The notes under the pieces were generated by a model. It was not told where the DNA came from. It worked only from the letters and a program-made list of their open reading frames with translations, and did not search any database. Both the position numbers and the translations under genes were made by a program. Source: an uncultured Bacteroidota bacterium (GTDB taxonomy: Bacteria; Bacteroidota; Bacteroidia; Flavobacteriales; Flavobacteriaceae). Taken from it: a stretch of DNA of 64,000 nucleotides. The stretch is from contig CACNIG010000001.1 of assembly GCA_902620455.1 (NCBI GenBank), positions 62,001-126,000 on the forward strand, read 5' to 3'. Below, in pieces: positions 25,539 through 34,648 of the stretch (position 1 is the first letter of the stretch; each line of letters opens with the position of its first letter).

Positions 25539-27368
25539 CTAATACTCTGTATATATAACCTCTAATTTGAGCTTCTTTGAGATATCAGCTTGATTAGGAT
25601 TAGATCCAATTATGGCAGCTGGAAATGGTAATGTTATTGATGGGGAAGGCAGATAAACTCTCTCTTGATTACCAAAATATCCATTTTTAAGAGATATATC
25701 TTCAATATTTGAAGTGGTTGTTAAACCCAAATCTACATTTAATGAATCATATCTAACAATATTTGAAATATGATTCGTAATATTAAATTTATAGCTGGTT
25801 GGTAAATTATTTGAATCATATTGGAGAATACCCCCAAAAAGAAACTTATTAGCATTTACAGCTGTAGCACTATAATTAATTGAAAAATCTTTATTGTAAT
25901 CCTCTATAGGCAGACCATCCTTATATGAGTATACGTAGAGTCTTTTAGGTAAAAACTCGTAATTTGATTCATGTATATTGTTATCGAGATGCAATACTAA
26001 ATTTGCCTCATTAATTAAAACATCTCTTGCTTTAAACTCCCGAAGATCTGATGATATAGAATTGTCATCAGAAAATAGTTTCAGTTTAGAAACAAACTTT
26101 GTTCCATTTAAATAAATTTTCTCGGAATGAATATTATCGTTAGAAGCTTCAACTTCTTCATTAATAATTTGATTAAACCCTGTATGCTCATACAAATTAT
26201 ATGTTACGCCACCTAAAGGAATAGAATTTACTTTTTTCTTTCTCTCGATTAAATCATCAGACACATCATCTGTTCCATTAGTGTTATAAAAATTATAATC
26301 ATACTCAAGGACTACTTTAGCATTAGAAATATCAAGAGACATAAATAGATCATCTGAAAAGTTTTCTGCTTTAACAATTATTCCATTAAAATAATTATTA
26401 AAGTTGGCCTGATTTATAAGTTTATCTGAACCCTCAAGATTCATTATATAACGTTGGAAAAATAAGATGTCTAGAGGAATTCTAATTCTTGGTGTTTCAA
26501 AATAATTTACTTGGGTTAACTCATCAGGATCAGTTGTAGGGTCATCTTCAGTATATAAAACTGGAATTTCGTCAAAGTTTAGGGATACTGTGTCATCATG
26601 GAGAATCTTTCCATAAAATCCTTTTTCATAAAAATTATCATTTGAAAAATATTCCTTTGTTGATTCAAAATTGTTATTAGGATCCAATGTGCTTAAGTAA
26701 TAAGTAAGCTGATAAACCTTTAAATCAAAACTAGCATTTCTATTACCAAAGACAGAGTCTATTTCATACACTTGACTTTCACTATTATAATTAGAATTAT
26801 CATCATCATCAGGATCAGAGATTCCATCATTATCAGAATCACTACTTAATGGGTCTAGGCCAGCCCTTGATTCTATAATATCAGTGAGACCATCATTATC
26901 AGAATCACTCTCTGGGTTTGTTGGATCAGAATCATATATATCAATGACCCCGTCACCATCCGTATCGTTAGTGTTATTAAAAAATGGAAGATCAAGATAA
27001 ACCCCAGTCAACTGTTCTTCTTCATTGATAACTCTTATATCTGTGAGACTACCTTCATTTTCTTGATCTTGATTAAAGTCACCAAAAGTTTGCAAGGAAA
27101 ATACATCAAGCTGAGATACAAAACTAGAATTTGTTCTGCCAAAAAAATCATCACTGAATGTACCTAATTGAACACTGGAAATATTATTTGTTTGAACCTT
27201 ATCTAGTGACTGCTGATATGAATATACAGGAAAAGTTTTAGTCTTCAAATCAACAAACTGTTGCTCAAAAATTTCTATTCCAACAGAATAATAATCTTTG
27301 TTACAAGAAAAAATTAATAGAAAAGAAAATGAAATTAAATAAATTTTTAATAAGACCTTTTTATCCAT
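25539..27368 (-). CDS. DUF4270 family lipoprotein with TSP3-like calcium-binding repeats
   Basis: This is a 609-residue outer-membrane or periplasmic lipoprotein. The signal ends in the lipobox LLIFSC (Cys22). Most of the chain is beta-rich and matches the Bacteroidota DUF4270 family, whose function is not known. Residues about 135-190 hold three thrombospondin-type-3-like calcium motifs (DTDGDGVIDIYDSDPTNP, SDSDNDGLTD, SDSDNDGISDPDDDD) inserted in the N-terminal part. It ends the transcript led by the glycogen-synthase-like gene, with no gap between them. The context next to panC is common in flavobacteria. Confidence 0.85.
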   Translation of the reverse strand: MDKKVLLKIYLISFSFLLIFSCNKDYYSVGIEIFEQQFVDLKTKTFPVYSYQQSLDKVQTNNISSVQLGTFSDDFFGRTNSSFVSQLDVFSLQTFGDFNQDQENEGSLTDIRVINEEEQLTGVYLDLPFFNNTNDTDGDGVIDIYDSDPTNPESDSDNDGLTDIIESRAGLDPLSSDSDNDGISDPDDDDNSNYNSESQVYEIDSVFGNRNASFDLKVYQLTYYLSTLDPNNNFESTKEYFSNDNFYEKGFYGKILHDDTVSLNFDEIPVLYTEDDPTTDPDELTQVNYFETPRIRIPLDILFFQRYIMNLEGSDKLINQANFNNYFNGIIVKAENFSDDLFMSLDISNAKVVLEYDYNFYNTNGTDDVSDDLIERKKKVNSIPLGGVTYNLYEHTGFNQIINEEVEASNDNIHSEKIYLNGTKFVSKLKLFSDDNSISSDLREFKARDVLINEANLVLHLDNNIHESNYEFLPKRLYVYSYKDGLPIEDYNKDFSINYSATAVNANKFLFGGILQYDSNNLPTSYKFNITNHISNIVRYDSLNVDLGLTTTSNIEDISLKNGYFGNQERVYLPSPSITLPFPAAIIGSNPNQADISKKLKLEVIYTEY

Positions 27369-28178
27369 TTAATCTATGTTTTTTAATAGGAATTCTATTA
27401 ATTTCTCATCATTTGATGAATCCTTAAAACTTAAAGAATCCTTTGAATGTAGTTTAATTGAGTTAAGTGTTGATTTATCAATCTTATCTGATGAAATAAT
27501 AACTGAATCAGAGTATTTAATCATTAAATCTGTCAGAGAATTAAAGTCAGGAGAGGATATATGACTAATATCCTCTTCAATGCCATCAAATTGAATTTTT
27601 TCTATAGTTTTTTTAGATAAACTTCCTTCAAAAGATTTACTGTAAATAGATGAAACTATTTTACTATTATCAAAAACAGGGTCATCTGAGAAAAGGGTTT
27701 TAAAATACAATGGAAACAATGATGTAAACCATCCATGTAGATGAATTATGTCAGGCATCCAATTGAGTTTTTTTACAGTCTCAATAACACCTTTAGTGAA
27801 AAATATCATTCGTTCATCATTATCTTTTAAGAGTTTATCATCTTTATCTAGAAGTAAGTCCTTCCTTTTAAAATAATCTTCATTATCAATAAAATAAACC
27901 TGCATTCTCTCTTTAGGTATAGATGCAACTTTAATAATTAAAGGCATATACAAATCATTAATAATCATATTCATTCCCGATAGCCTAATTACCTCATGAA
28001 GTTGATGTCTCCTTTCGTTAATAATGCCATACTTAGGCATGAAAATTCTAGTCATACCCCCGTAGTCATTAATTTTTTTTGATACTGTAAATGAATTAAC
28101 AGATTTTTCTGTTTGAGGTAAATAAGGAACAACCTCTGATGAAATGACTAATATTTTTTTGTCTTTCAATAATTTCAA
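27369..28178 (-). CDS. Half-length glycogen/starch synthase-like protein (GT5 N-terminal domain)
   Basis: This 269-residue protein resembles the N-terminal Rossmann half of bacterial glycogen synthase: ILVISSEVVPYLP, MTRIFMPKYG and DIIHLHGWFTSLFPLYF. Full-length GlgA is about 480 residues; the nucleotide-sugar-binding C-terminal half is missing, and the KxGGL motif is replaced by KINDYGG. I believe the short form is conserved in Bacteroidota rather than a local truncation. Glycogen synthase activity is doubtful. The start is TTG, divergent from panC, and the stop directly abuts the DUF4270 gene. Confidence 0.8.
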   Translation of the reverse strand: MKLLKDKKILVISSEVVPYLPQTEKSVNSFTVSKKINDYGGMTRIFMPKYGIINERRHQLHEVIRLSGMNMIINDLYMPLIIKVASIPKERMQVYFIDNEDYFKRKDLLLDKDDKLLKDNDERMIFFTKGVIETVKKLNWMPDIIHLHGWFTSLFPLYFKTLFSDDPVFDNSKIVSSIYSKSFEGSLSKKTIEKIQFDGIEEDISHISSPDFNSLTDLMIKYSDSVIISSDKIDKSTLNSIKLHSKDSLSFKDSSNDEKLIEFLLKNID

Positions 28179-28269
28179 AATCTAAACTTTGGCTATAGCT
28201 TGGCAAAATTACGAAAATTATGAGTAAGAATATAAAAACATTATCTTTAAGACAATTAATTTCTCAGAA

Positions 28270-29094
28270 TTGAGAGCTTACTCTTCCCATAAAGACATTA
28301 TTAAATTAGTTAATAAAGTAGATTCAGTTGGTCTGGTTCCAACAATGGGGTCTCTTCATGAAGGACATTTGTCTTTAATAAGGAAAGCCATAAGTGAAAA
28401 TGAAAAAGTAATTGTTTCAATTTATGTTAATCCATTGCAATTTAATAATGTTAATGACTTAAAAAAGTACCCGCGTGACATTAAAAACGATCTTCAAAGA
28501 TTAGAGGCTATAAGTGATATTATAGTTTACGTTCCTGGTGATAATGATATATATGAAAAAGACAAAAAGAAGAAAAAATATAATTTTGGTCATTTCACAA
28601 AAATAATGGAAGGTAAAGTTAGACCTGGTCATTTTGATGGTGTTGCAACTGTTGTTGAAAAACTTTTAAGGATGTTTAATCCCTCTAATGCATATTTTGG
28701 CGAAAAAGATTTTCAGCAGCTAATTTTAATTAAAACATTAGTAAAAAAGCAAGAACTAAAAGTTAGTATTGTTGGATGTGAAACAATTCGAGAAGATGAT
28801 GGCCTTGCTATGAGCTCAAGAAATAAATTACTTAACAGCTCGGAAAGAACTATTGCAGGTAATGTTATTAGATTACTAAAAAAAGCCAAAAAACTTTATA
28901 AAAGCTCAACTAAAGAGGAAACAAAATTCAATATAATAAAGGATGCCCTAATGATCGAGAATTTTAATTTAGAGTATTTTGAGATACTTGATATCTCTGA
29001 GCTTTCAGGGTTTCTAGAAGAGGAGAAAGAAATTAGAGCATTTATAGCATGTAAAGTTGGTAAGATTAGGCTTATAGATAATATAAAAATTTAA
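28270..29094 (+). CDS. panC: Pantothenate synthetase
   Basis: This 274-residue ligase joins pantoate and beta-alanine in the synthesis of pantothenate and CoA. The nucleotide-binding motif is PTMGSLHEGHLSLI (HEGH), and later motifs are NPLQFNN, FGEKDFQQL and AMSSRNKLL. The start is TTG at 28270, fixed by the homologous N terminus and by an in-frame stop at 28225. A 17-codon frame starting at 28220 ends in a TGA overlapping this TTG. In many flavobacteria panD follows; here a flippase-like gene follows after four bases. Confidence 0.94.
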   Translation: MRAYSSHKDIIKLVNKVDSVGLVPTMGSLHEGHLSLIRKAISENEKVIVSIYVNPLQFNNVNDLKKYPRDIKNDLQRLEAISDIIVYVPGDNDIYEKDKKKKKYNFGHFTKIMEGKVRPGHFDGVATVVEKLLRMFNPSNAYFGEKDFQQLILIKTLVKKQELKVSIVGCETIREDDGLAMSSRNKLLNSSERTIAGNVIRLLKKAKKLYKSSTKEETKFNIIKDALMIENFNLEYFEILDISELSGFLEEEKEIRAFIACKVGKIRLIDNIKI

Positions 29095-29098
29095 GACT

Positions 29099-30049
29099 TT
29101 GAAAAAAAAGCTGAGAATATTAGTCCCAATAATACTAGGCGTATTTTTTATATATGCAACTTTTGAAATTACAAGTAAAGAGGAAAGGCTTTTAATCTTA
29201 GATTACATAAAATCTGCTAAAATAGAATATTTGATTGTAGCTATGGTTCTCGGAGCATCTGCTGATATAGTTAGAGGGTTGAGATGGCAGCTTCTATCAA
29301 AAGCTATTGGATATAATTCTGGAAGGATTAATAGTATTGCAAGTGTGTTTATGTGCTACACATCTAATATGGCTATTCCAAGATCAGGAGAAATTTTAAG
29401 GGCAACTGTTCTAAGTGAATATAATAAAATACCCATCGGAAAAACTTTTGGAACAATTGCTGCTGAAAGAGTTATTGATATGTCTATTTCAATAACAATA
29501 CTTTTTTTGGTTTGGGTACTTCAATATGAAATTATACTTGAATCTTTTTTTGAAGACAATTTTTTAAATTTTATTGATGATAATTTTTGGCTTATTTTTT
29601 TCTCAGTAATCATACTAGCAGCTATTTTATTTCTATTAATTATAAAAGTTGAAAGTATAAAACTATTTTTTAAAAGTGTAATTGAAGGTTTTTTGTCACT
29701 GACTAAACTTAAGGAAAGACTCTTAACATTTGTCTTTCTCTCTTTACTAATATGGACATGTTACATTATAGCTTTTTTTGTTATTAAGTTTTCAGTTACA
29801 GAACTTAATATTATTGATAATAACCTTATTTTCCCTGCTTTTGTTGTTGGAGTATTTAGTATTTCTTTATCAAACCATGGCTTAGGTGTCTATCCTTTAG
29901 CAATAGCCTTATTTCTATCAAATTTTGGAATAAACACTGAAATAGGACTAACATATGGTTGGGTTGCATGGTCTTGTCAAGCTATTATAACTCTAATTTT
30001 TGGAGGTCTTTCTTTTTTTGTGCTACCTTTGTTAAAGACAAGAAGTTGA
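29099..30049 (+). CDS. Lysylphosphatidylglycerol synthase TM-region/UPF0104 family membrane protein
   Basis: This is a 316-residue integral membrane protein with about eight hydrophobic helices. It has the family region ASADIVRGLRWQLLSKA and the AAERVIDMSISITILF and SNHGLGVYPLAIALFL segments of the flippase-like domain family (PF03706 type). The aminoacyl-transferase domain of MprF is absent, so lipid movement or a related membrane function is likely but unproven. The start is TTG, four bases after panC, and it ends one base before gdhA. Confidence 0.85.
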   Translation: MKKKLRILVPIILGVFFIYATFEITSKEERLLILDYIKSAKIEYLIVAMVLGASADIVRGLRWQLLSKAIGYNSGRINSIASVFMCYTSNMAIPRSGEILRATVLSEYNKIPIGKTFGTIAAERVIDMSISITILFLVWVLQYEIILESFFEDNFLNFIDDNFWLIFFSVIILAAILFLLIIKVESIKLFFKSVIEGFLSLTKLKERLLTFVFLSLLIWTCYIIAFFVIKFSVTELNIIDNNLIFPAFVVGVFSISLSNHGLGVYPLAIALFLSNFGINTEIGLTYGWVAWSCQAIITLIFGGLSFFVLPLLKTRS

Positions 30050-30050
30050 A

Positions 30051-31391
30051 ATGGAAAAAATTATCAAACAATTTTTGTCAGAAGTAAATAAAAAAAACCA
30101 AAATGAGCCTGAATTTATGCAGGCAGTTACTGAGGTTGCTGAGACTGTCATCCCATATATTGTTACAAAAGATATCTACTATGGTCAGAACATTCTTTTA
30201 AGAATGGTAGAACCAGAAAGAGTTGTCTCGTTTAGGGTTGCATGGATTGATGATAATGAAGAAATTCAAGTAAACAGGGGTTTCAGAATTGAAATGAACT
30301 CTGCAATAGGACCATATAAAGGTGGATTAAGATTCCACCCTTCTGTAAACATGAGTATCCTAAAATTTCTTGCTTTTGAACAAGTTTTTAAAAATGCTCT
30401 AACTACTCTTCCTATGGGTGGTGGAAAAGGTGGATCAGACTTTGATCCAAAAGGAAAATCTGATACTGAAGTTATGCGTTTTTGTCAAAGCTTTATGACA
30501 GAATTATTTAGGCATATTGGTCCTAATAAAGATATACCTGCAGGAGACATAGGCGTTGGCGGTAGAGAGATTGGTTATCTTTTTGGACAATATAAAAGAT
30601 TAAAAAATGAATTTTCTGGAGTTCTGACAGGTAAAGGAGTTTCATGGGGAGGATCTCTAATAAGACCTGAAGCTACTGGATATGGTGTAGTTTATTTTAT
30701 TGATGAAATGTTAAAGAATAATGGTGATGGTCTAAAAAATAAGTCTGTTGTAATCTCTGGTTCTGGAAATGTTGCTCAGTATGCTACAGAAAAGTGTGTT
30801 GATATGGGAGCTAAAGTTTTAACTCTTTCTGACTCATCTGGATATATTTATGATGGGGATGGAATCAATAAAGAGAAGTTAGAGTATATCATGGAGTTAA
30901 AAAACGACAAACGTGAAAGGATCTCTGAATATGTTAAAAAATATTCCAAAGCAGAGTTTCACTCCGATAAAAAACCTTGGTCTGTAAAATGTGATATTGC
31001 TATCCCATGTGCTACAGAAAATGAGCTTAATGTTACTGATGCAAAAGAATTACTCAAAAATGGCTGTAAAACTATTGGTGAAGGAGCTAATATGCCTTGT
31101 ACATCAGATGCTATAAAATTAATCATTAAAAATAAAATTCAATATGCGCCAGGCAAAGCCTCCAATGCTGGTGGAGTCGCTGTTTCTGGATTAGAGATGG
31201 CTCAAAACTCACTTAAATATACTTGGTCAAGAGAGGTTGTAGATGGTAAACTTAAAGAAATTATGTCCGATATTCACTCCTCATGTCTTAAATATGGTGC
31301 TGATAAAGATTATATAAATTATGTTAAAGGGGCAAATATTGCTGGTTTTGTAAAAGTAGCCGATGCAATGCTAGCACAAGGTGTAGTCTAG
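30051..31391 (+). CDS. gdhA: NADP-type glutamate dehydrogenase
   Basis: This 446-residue hexameric enzyme interconverts 2-oxoglutarate, ammonium and glutamate. The active-site region LPMGGGKGGSDFDPKGKSD with the catalytic Lys is present, as are RFCQSFMTEL, DIPAGDIGVGGREIGYLFGQ and the nucleotide-binding SGSGNVAQYA. The sequence resembles the NADP-dependent, biosynthetic class. It follows the membrane protein gene by one base, so transcription is probably shared with panC. Confidence 0.97.
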   Translation: MEKIIKQFLSEVNKKNQNEPEFMQAVTEVAETVIPYIVTKDIYYGQNILLRMVEPERVVSFRVAWIDDNEEIQVNRGFRIEMNSAIGPYKGGLRFHPSVNMSILKFLAFEQVFKNALTTLPMGGGKGGSDFDPKGKSDTEVMRFCQSFMTELFRHIGPNKDIPAGDIGVGGREIGYLFGQYKRLKNEFSGVLTGKGVSWGGSLIRPEATGYGVVYFIDEMLKNNGDGLKNKSVVISGSGNVAQYATEKCVDMGAKVLTLSDSSGYIYDGDGINKEKLEYIMELKNDKRERISEYVKKYSKAEFHSDKKPWSVKCDIAIPCATENELNVTDAKELLKNGCKTIGEGANMPCTSDAIKLIIKNKIQYAPGKASNAGGVAVSGLEMAQNSLKYTWSREVVDGKLKEIMSDIHSSCLKYGADKDYINYVKGANIAGFVKVADAMLAQGVV

Positions 31392-31396
31392 TTTAA

Positions 31397-32116
31397 ATGT
31401 CAAATTCCAGAGCACTTGTAATTAAGTCAATAAAACAAGGTGAAACTAGTTTAATAGTTTCATGTTACCTTGAAGAAATAGGTTATAGATCTTTTTTAGT
31501 AAAAGGATTGTACGGTTCAAAAAAATCAAGATTTAGTAAGGCACATTTTTTTCCACTTAATTTAATTAACATTCATTATTCATTTAATGAAAAGAAAAAC
31601 TTAGGGTTTATTAAAGAAGTAAAATCTGAGGTTCTATTTAAAACAATCCATTCAGATGTTCAGAAAAGTTCTGTAATTGTTTTTCTTTCAGAAATTTTAA
31701 ATAACGTATTTAGAGAAGAATTAGAAGTCAATCAAGATTTATTTGATTTTTTATTGAACAGCCTCATATGGTATGACAATGTAATAGAATGTAATAATTA
31801 TCATATTAAATTTTTGATAGAACTTTCAAAATATATTGGTTTTCACCCAAACATAATTAGCGAAAATGATCCTTATCTCTGTCTTGAGTCTGGTACAACA
31901 TCTAAAATCAAACCATTAGGCGGAAATATTAATGGAGAGGATCTAAAATTATTTAAAAAATTATTAGGCATGAAATTTGAGGATTTAAATACAATAAGTG
32001 TAAGTAGAGAATCTAGAACAAGAATATTAAAAAAGATAATTAACTATTATTCTCTACATTTACAAATGTTCAAAACACCTAAATCAATTAATGTATTTGC
32101 AGAAGTTTTTAAATAA
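31397..32116 (+). CDS. recO: DNA repair protein RecO
   Basis: This is a 239-residue recombination mediator that works with RecR to load RecA. The N-terminal OB fold is clear (SRALVIKSIKQGETSLIVSCY, FLVKGLYGSKKSRFSKAHFF). The CxxC zinc motif of many RecO proteins is not seen; only one Cys occurs in the corresponding YLCLESGT region. It starts five bases after gdhA, and its last 26 bases overlap the start of the TonB receptor gene in another frame. Confidence 0.9.
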   Translation: MSNSRALVIKSIKQGETSLIVSCYLEEIGYRSFLVKGLYGSKKSRFSKAHFFPLNLINIHYSFNEKKNLGFIKEVKSEVLFKTIHSDVQKSSVIVFLSEILNNVFREELEVNQDLFDFLLNSLIWYDNVIECNNYHIKFLIELSKYIGFHPNIISENDPYLCLESGTTSKIKPLGGNINGEDLKLFKKLLGMKFEDLNTISVSRESRTRILKKIINYYSLHLQMFKTPKSINVFAEVFK

Positions 32117-34589
32117 ATTGTCAAATCCAATAAGTCTTAGAATTTTGTTTTTTTTAATTCTAAGTCAATCATATAGCCAACAAATTTCTGTACAAGATGA
32201 AACTACTAATGAGAATCTCCCTGATGTAGTCATCTATAATGAAGACAAATCAAAGTCAATAATTACAAACACAAATGGATTTGTTGATTTAGATATTTTT
32301 TCAGATAATGAAAAAATATTTTTCCAACTTCTTGGTTATGCATTATTAGAAAGAATTAAGGAGAGTATAGTTGATGGAGATATAGTATTTCTTAAAGAGG
32401 AAAGTCAAGCACTAGACGAAGTAATATTATCTGTCGCAAGATCAGAGTCTAATGTAAACCAGGTTGCCGAAAAGGTTTCTGTGATTAAATCTGAGGATGT
32501 TTTTTTAACTTCTCCCTCGTCCGGTGCTGAACTACTTGAACTTAGCCCTGGTGTTAGAATTCAAAAAAGTCAAGGTGGAGGTGGGAGCCCAATAATTAGA
32601 GGTTTTGAAGCAAACAGAGTATTAATTGTTGTAGATGGTGTAAGGATGAATAATGCTATTTACAGATCAGGACATTTGCAAAATTCAATAACAATTGATC
32701 CTAATAATATTGAAAGAGCAGAGGTAATTTTTGGTTCATCCTCTGTAGGCTATGGATCTGATGCTATGGGAGGTGTTATTCACTATTATACTAAAGACCC
32801 CGTTTTGAAATCTTCACAAAAAATTAAGTCAGGTTTTACTACGAATTACTCATCTGCAAATCAATCTATCTCTAATAACTTTATTACTAACTATAGTAAA
32901 GAAAATTGGGGGAGCATTACGTCTTTAACTATTTCTAAATACGGAGATATTAGAATGGGAGAAAATAGAAACCATGGGTATGAAAATTGGGGTTTATCTC
33001 CCTTATTTTCAAGGAACTCCAGATATAGTTATTATACTGAGCCATCCGTTAATGAAGATGAAAACATACAGAGAAACACAGAATATAGTCAGGTGGATCT
33101 ATTTCAAAAATTTTTATTTAAGGTTGGTGAAACCAACTTATTAAATGTTAATATTCAGTTTTCTGAATCAAGCGATATCGATCGCTACGATCAATTAAGT
33201 ATCCCAAAGGGTAATTCCTTAAAATTTGCTGAGTGGTATTACGGTCCTCAAAAAAGACTTTTAATCTCGCCTAGTCTAAAGATTTTCCCAGAAAGAAAGT
33301 TTATGAAAAAAGGTATTATTACACTTGGATTTCAAAAAATTAACGAAAGTAGAATTAAAAGAAAATTTAATACTTTGAATAGGTCGCATCAAATTGAAGA
33401 CCTTAAAGTTTTTAGTATTAATGGGGATTTTGATACTTTTTTTGAAGGTGGTCACTCAATATCATATGGGCTAGAATCCACTTACAATTACAATGATTCA
33501 AGAGCATATGATAGAATGCTTGAAATATCAGGCAACAGTGTAATAGGACTAGGGCAAAAAATTGCAATACCAACAAGATACCCAAGTAACGGAAGCTCAT
33601 ACTCAAGTTTTGCTACATACATAAATTGGTCATGGAATATGAGTGAGTTTTTTACATTTAATGTTGGGACAAGATTAACTTTTACCGGTATTAAAGCTAG
33701 TTGGAATGATATAATTTCAGTGAATCCTCAACTTTCTAAAATTGATTTAAACTCAGAAGCTTTAACAACCACAATTTCAATAAAGTTAAGACCAAGTAAA
33801 AAAGTTCAAATTAATACTGTTCTATCAAGTGGGTTTAGAAACCCAAACATAGATGATATTGGGAAAATTAGAGAAAATAATGGGTTACTGGTAGTCCCTA
33901 ATACTTTTTTAAAACCAGAATACGCATATAATTTAGATCTTGGAATTGATTTTAGATCTCTTGATAATAGTAATTTCATTTCATTAAGAGGATTCAGCAC
34001 AATTATTTCGAGACATATAGGTAGAGATAATTATACAGTTTTCTCAGATATAACTACACCTGATTTATCCACAATTATTTACAATGGTGAAGAGGTAACT
34101 ACAATTTCAAATAAAAATCTTGGTAATAGATTTATACATGGGTTCTCTATCGATGGATTCTCTGAGGTTTATGATAATCTAAAATTTAATTATAGTTTGA
34201 CATATACAAAAGGAGATGATAATGATAATTATGGTCCCCTTCCTTCTATATCTCCCTTATTTGGCTCACTTGCAATGACATATTCAAAAAATGATATAAA
34301 TGTAAAAGCAATGTTTAAATTTAGTGAAGCAAAAAATGCTGATGAATATAGCTTTGGAGGGGAAGACGGTCTTGATGAAACTCCCTTCATTTTTGAAAAC
34401 GAAAGATTAGTTTACTTAGGTACACCAAAATGGTCTGATCTATCAATTTATGCTAGTAAAAATATTTCATCTGATATTATTTTTAGGATTGGACTAACAA
34501 ATCTCTTTGATACTCATTATAGAACTTTTGCATCAGGAATTTCAGCTCCTGGAAGATCTTTTCAAATTGGTCTTAACTTTAAATTATAA
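32091..34589 (+). CDS. TonB-dependent outer-membrane receptor (heme/siderophore-type plug)
   Basis: This is an 832-residue TonB-dependent receptor. It has a signal peptide (LRILFFLILSQSYSQ), a short carboxypeptidase-D-like domain (about 30-105), a plug (EVILSVARSESNV, SPIIRGFEANRVLIVVDGVR, YGSDAMGGVIHYYT) and a barrel with C-terminal RSFQIGLNFKL. The VLIVVDGVRMNNAIYRSGHL stretch is typical of heme/hemoglobin or siderophore receptors, so iron uptake is the best guess. The ATG at 32091 overlaps recO by 26 bases. The recO-receptor-ileS order is seen in other flavobacteria. Confidence 0.92.
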   Translation: MYLQKFLNKLSNPISLRILFFLILSQSYSQQISVQDETTNENLPDVVIYNEDKSKSIITNTNGFVDLDIFSDNEKIFFQLLGYALLERIKESIVDGDIVFLKEESQALDEVILSVARSESNVNQVAEKVSVIKSEDVFLTSPSSGAELLELSPGVRIQKSQGGGGSPIIRGFEANRVLIVVDGVRMNNAIYRSGHLQNSITIDPNNIERAEVIFGSSSVGYGSDAMGGVIHYYTKDPVLKSSQKIKSGFTTNYSSANQSISNNFITNYSKENWGSITSLTISKYGDIRMGENRNHGYENWGLSPLFSRNSRYSYYTEPSVNEDENIQRNTEYSQVDLFQKFLFKVGETNLLNVNIQFSESSDIDRYDQLSIPKGNSLKFAEWYYGPQKRLLISPSLKIFPERKFMKKGIITLGFQKINESRIKRKFNTLNRSHQIEDLKVFSINGDFDTFFEGGHSISYGLESTYNYNDSRAYDRMLEISGNSVIGLGQKIAIPTRYPSNGSSYSSFATYINWSWNMSEFFTFNVGTRLTFTGIKASWNDIISVNPQLSKIDLNSEALTTTISIKLRPSKKVQINTVLSSGFRNPNIDDIGKIRENNGLLVVPNTFLKPEYAYNLDLGIDFRSLDNSNFISLRGFSTIISRHIGRDNYTVFSDITTPDLSTIIYNGEEVTTISNKNLGNRFIHGFSIDGFSEVYDNLKFNYSLTYTKGDDNDNYGPLPSISPLFGSLAMTYSKNDINVKAMFKFSEAKNADEYSFGGEDGLDETPFIFENERLVYLGTPKWSDLSIYASKNISSDIIFRIGLTNLFDTHYRTFASGISAPGRSFQIGLNFKL

Positions 34590-34648
34590 CCTATTAGATT
34601 AACTTTTATTTGATCTAAAATCATTAATTTCGCCTTTAAATATCCATA

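Noticed and set aside
26795-26965. Direct repeats of about 20 bases resembling a CRISPR or tandem repeat array
   Set aside because: They encode the Asp-rich TSP3 motifs of the DUF4270 lipoprotein in frame; there are no regular spacers or cas genes.
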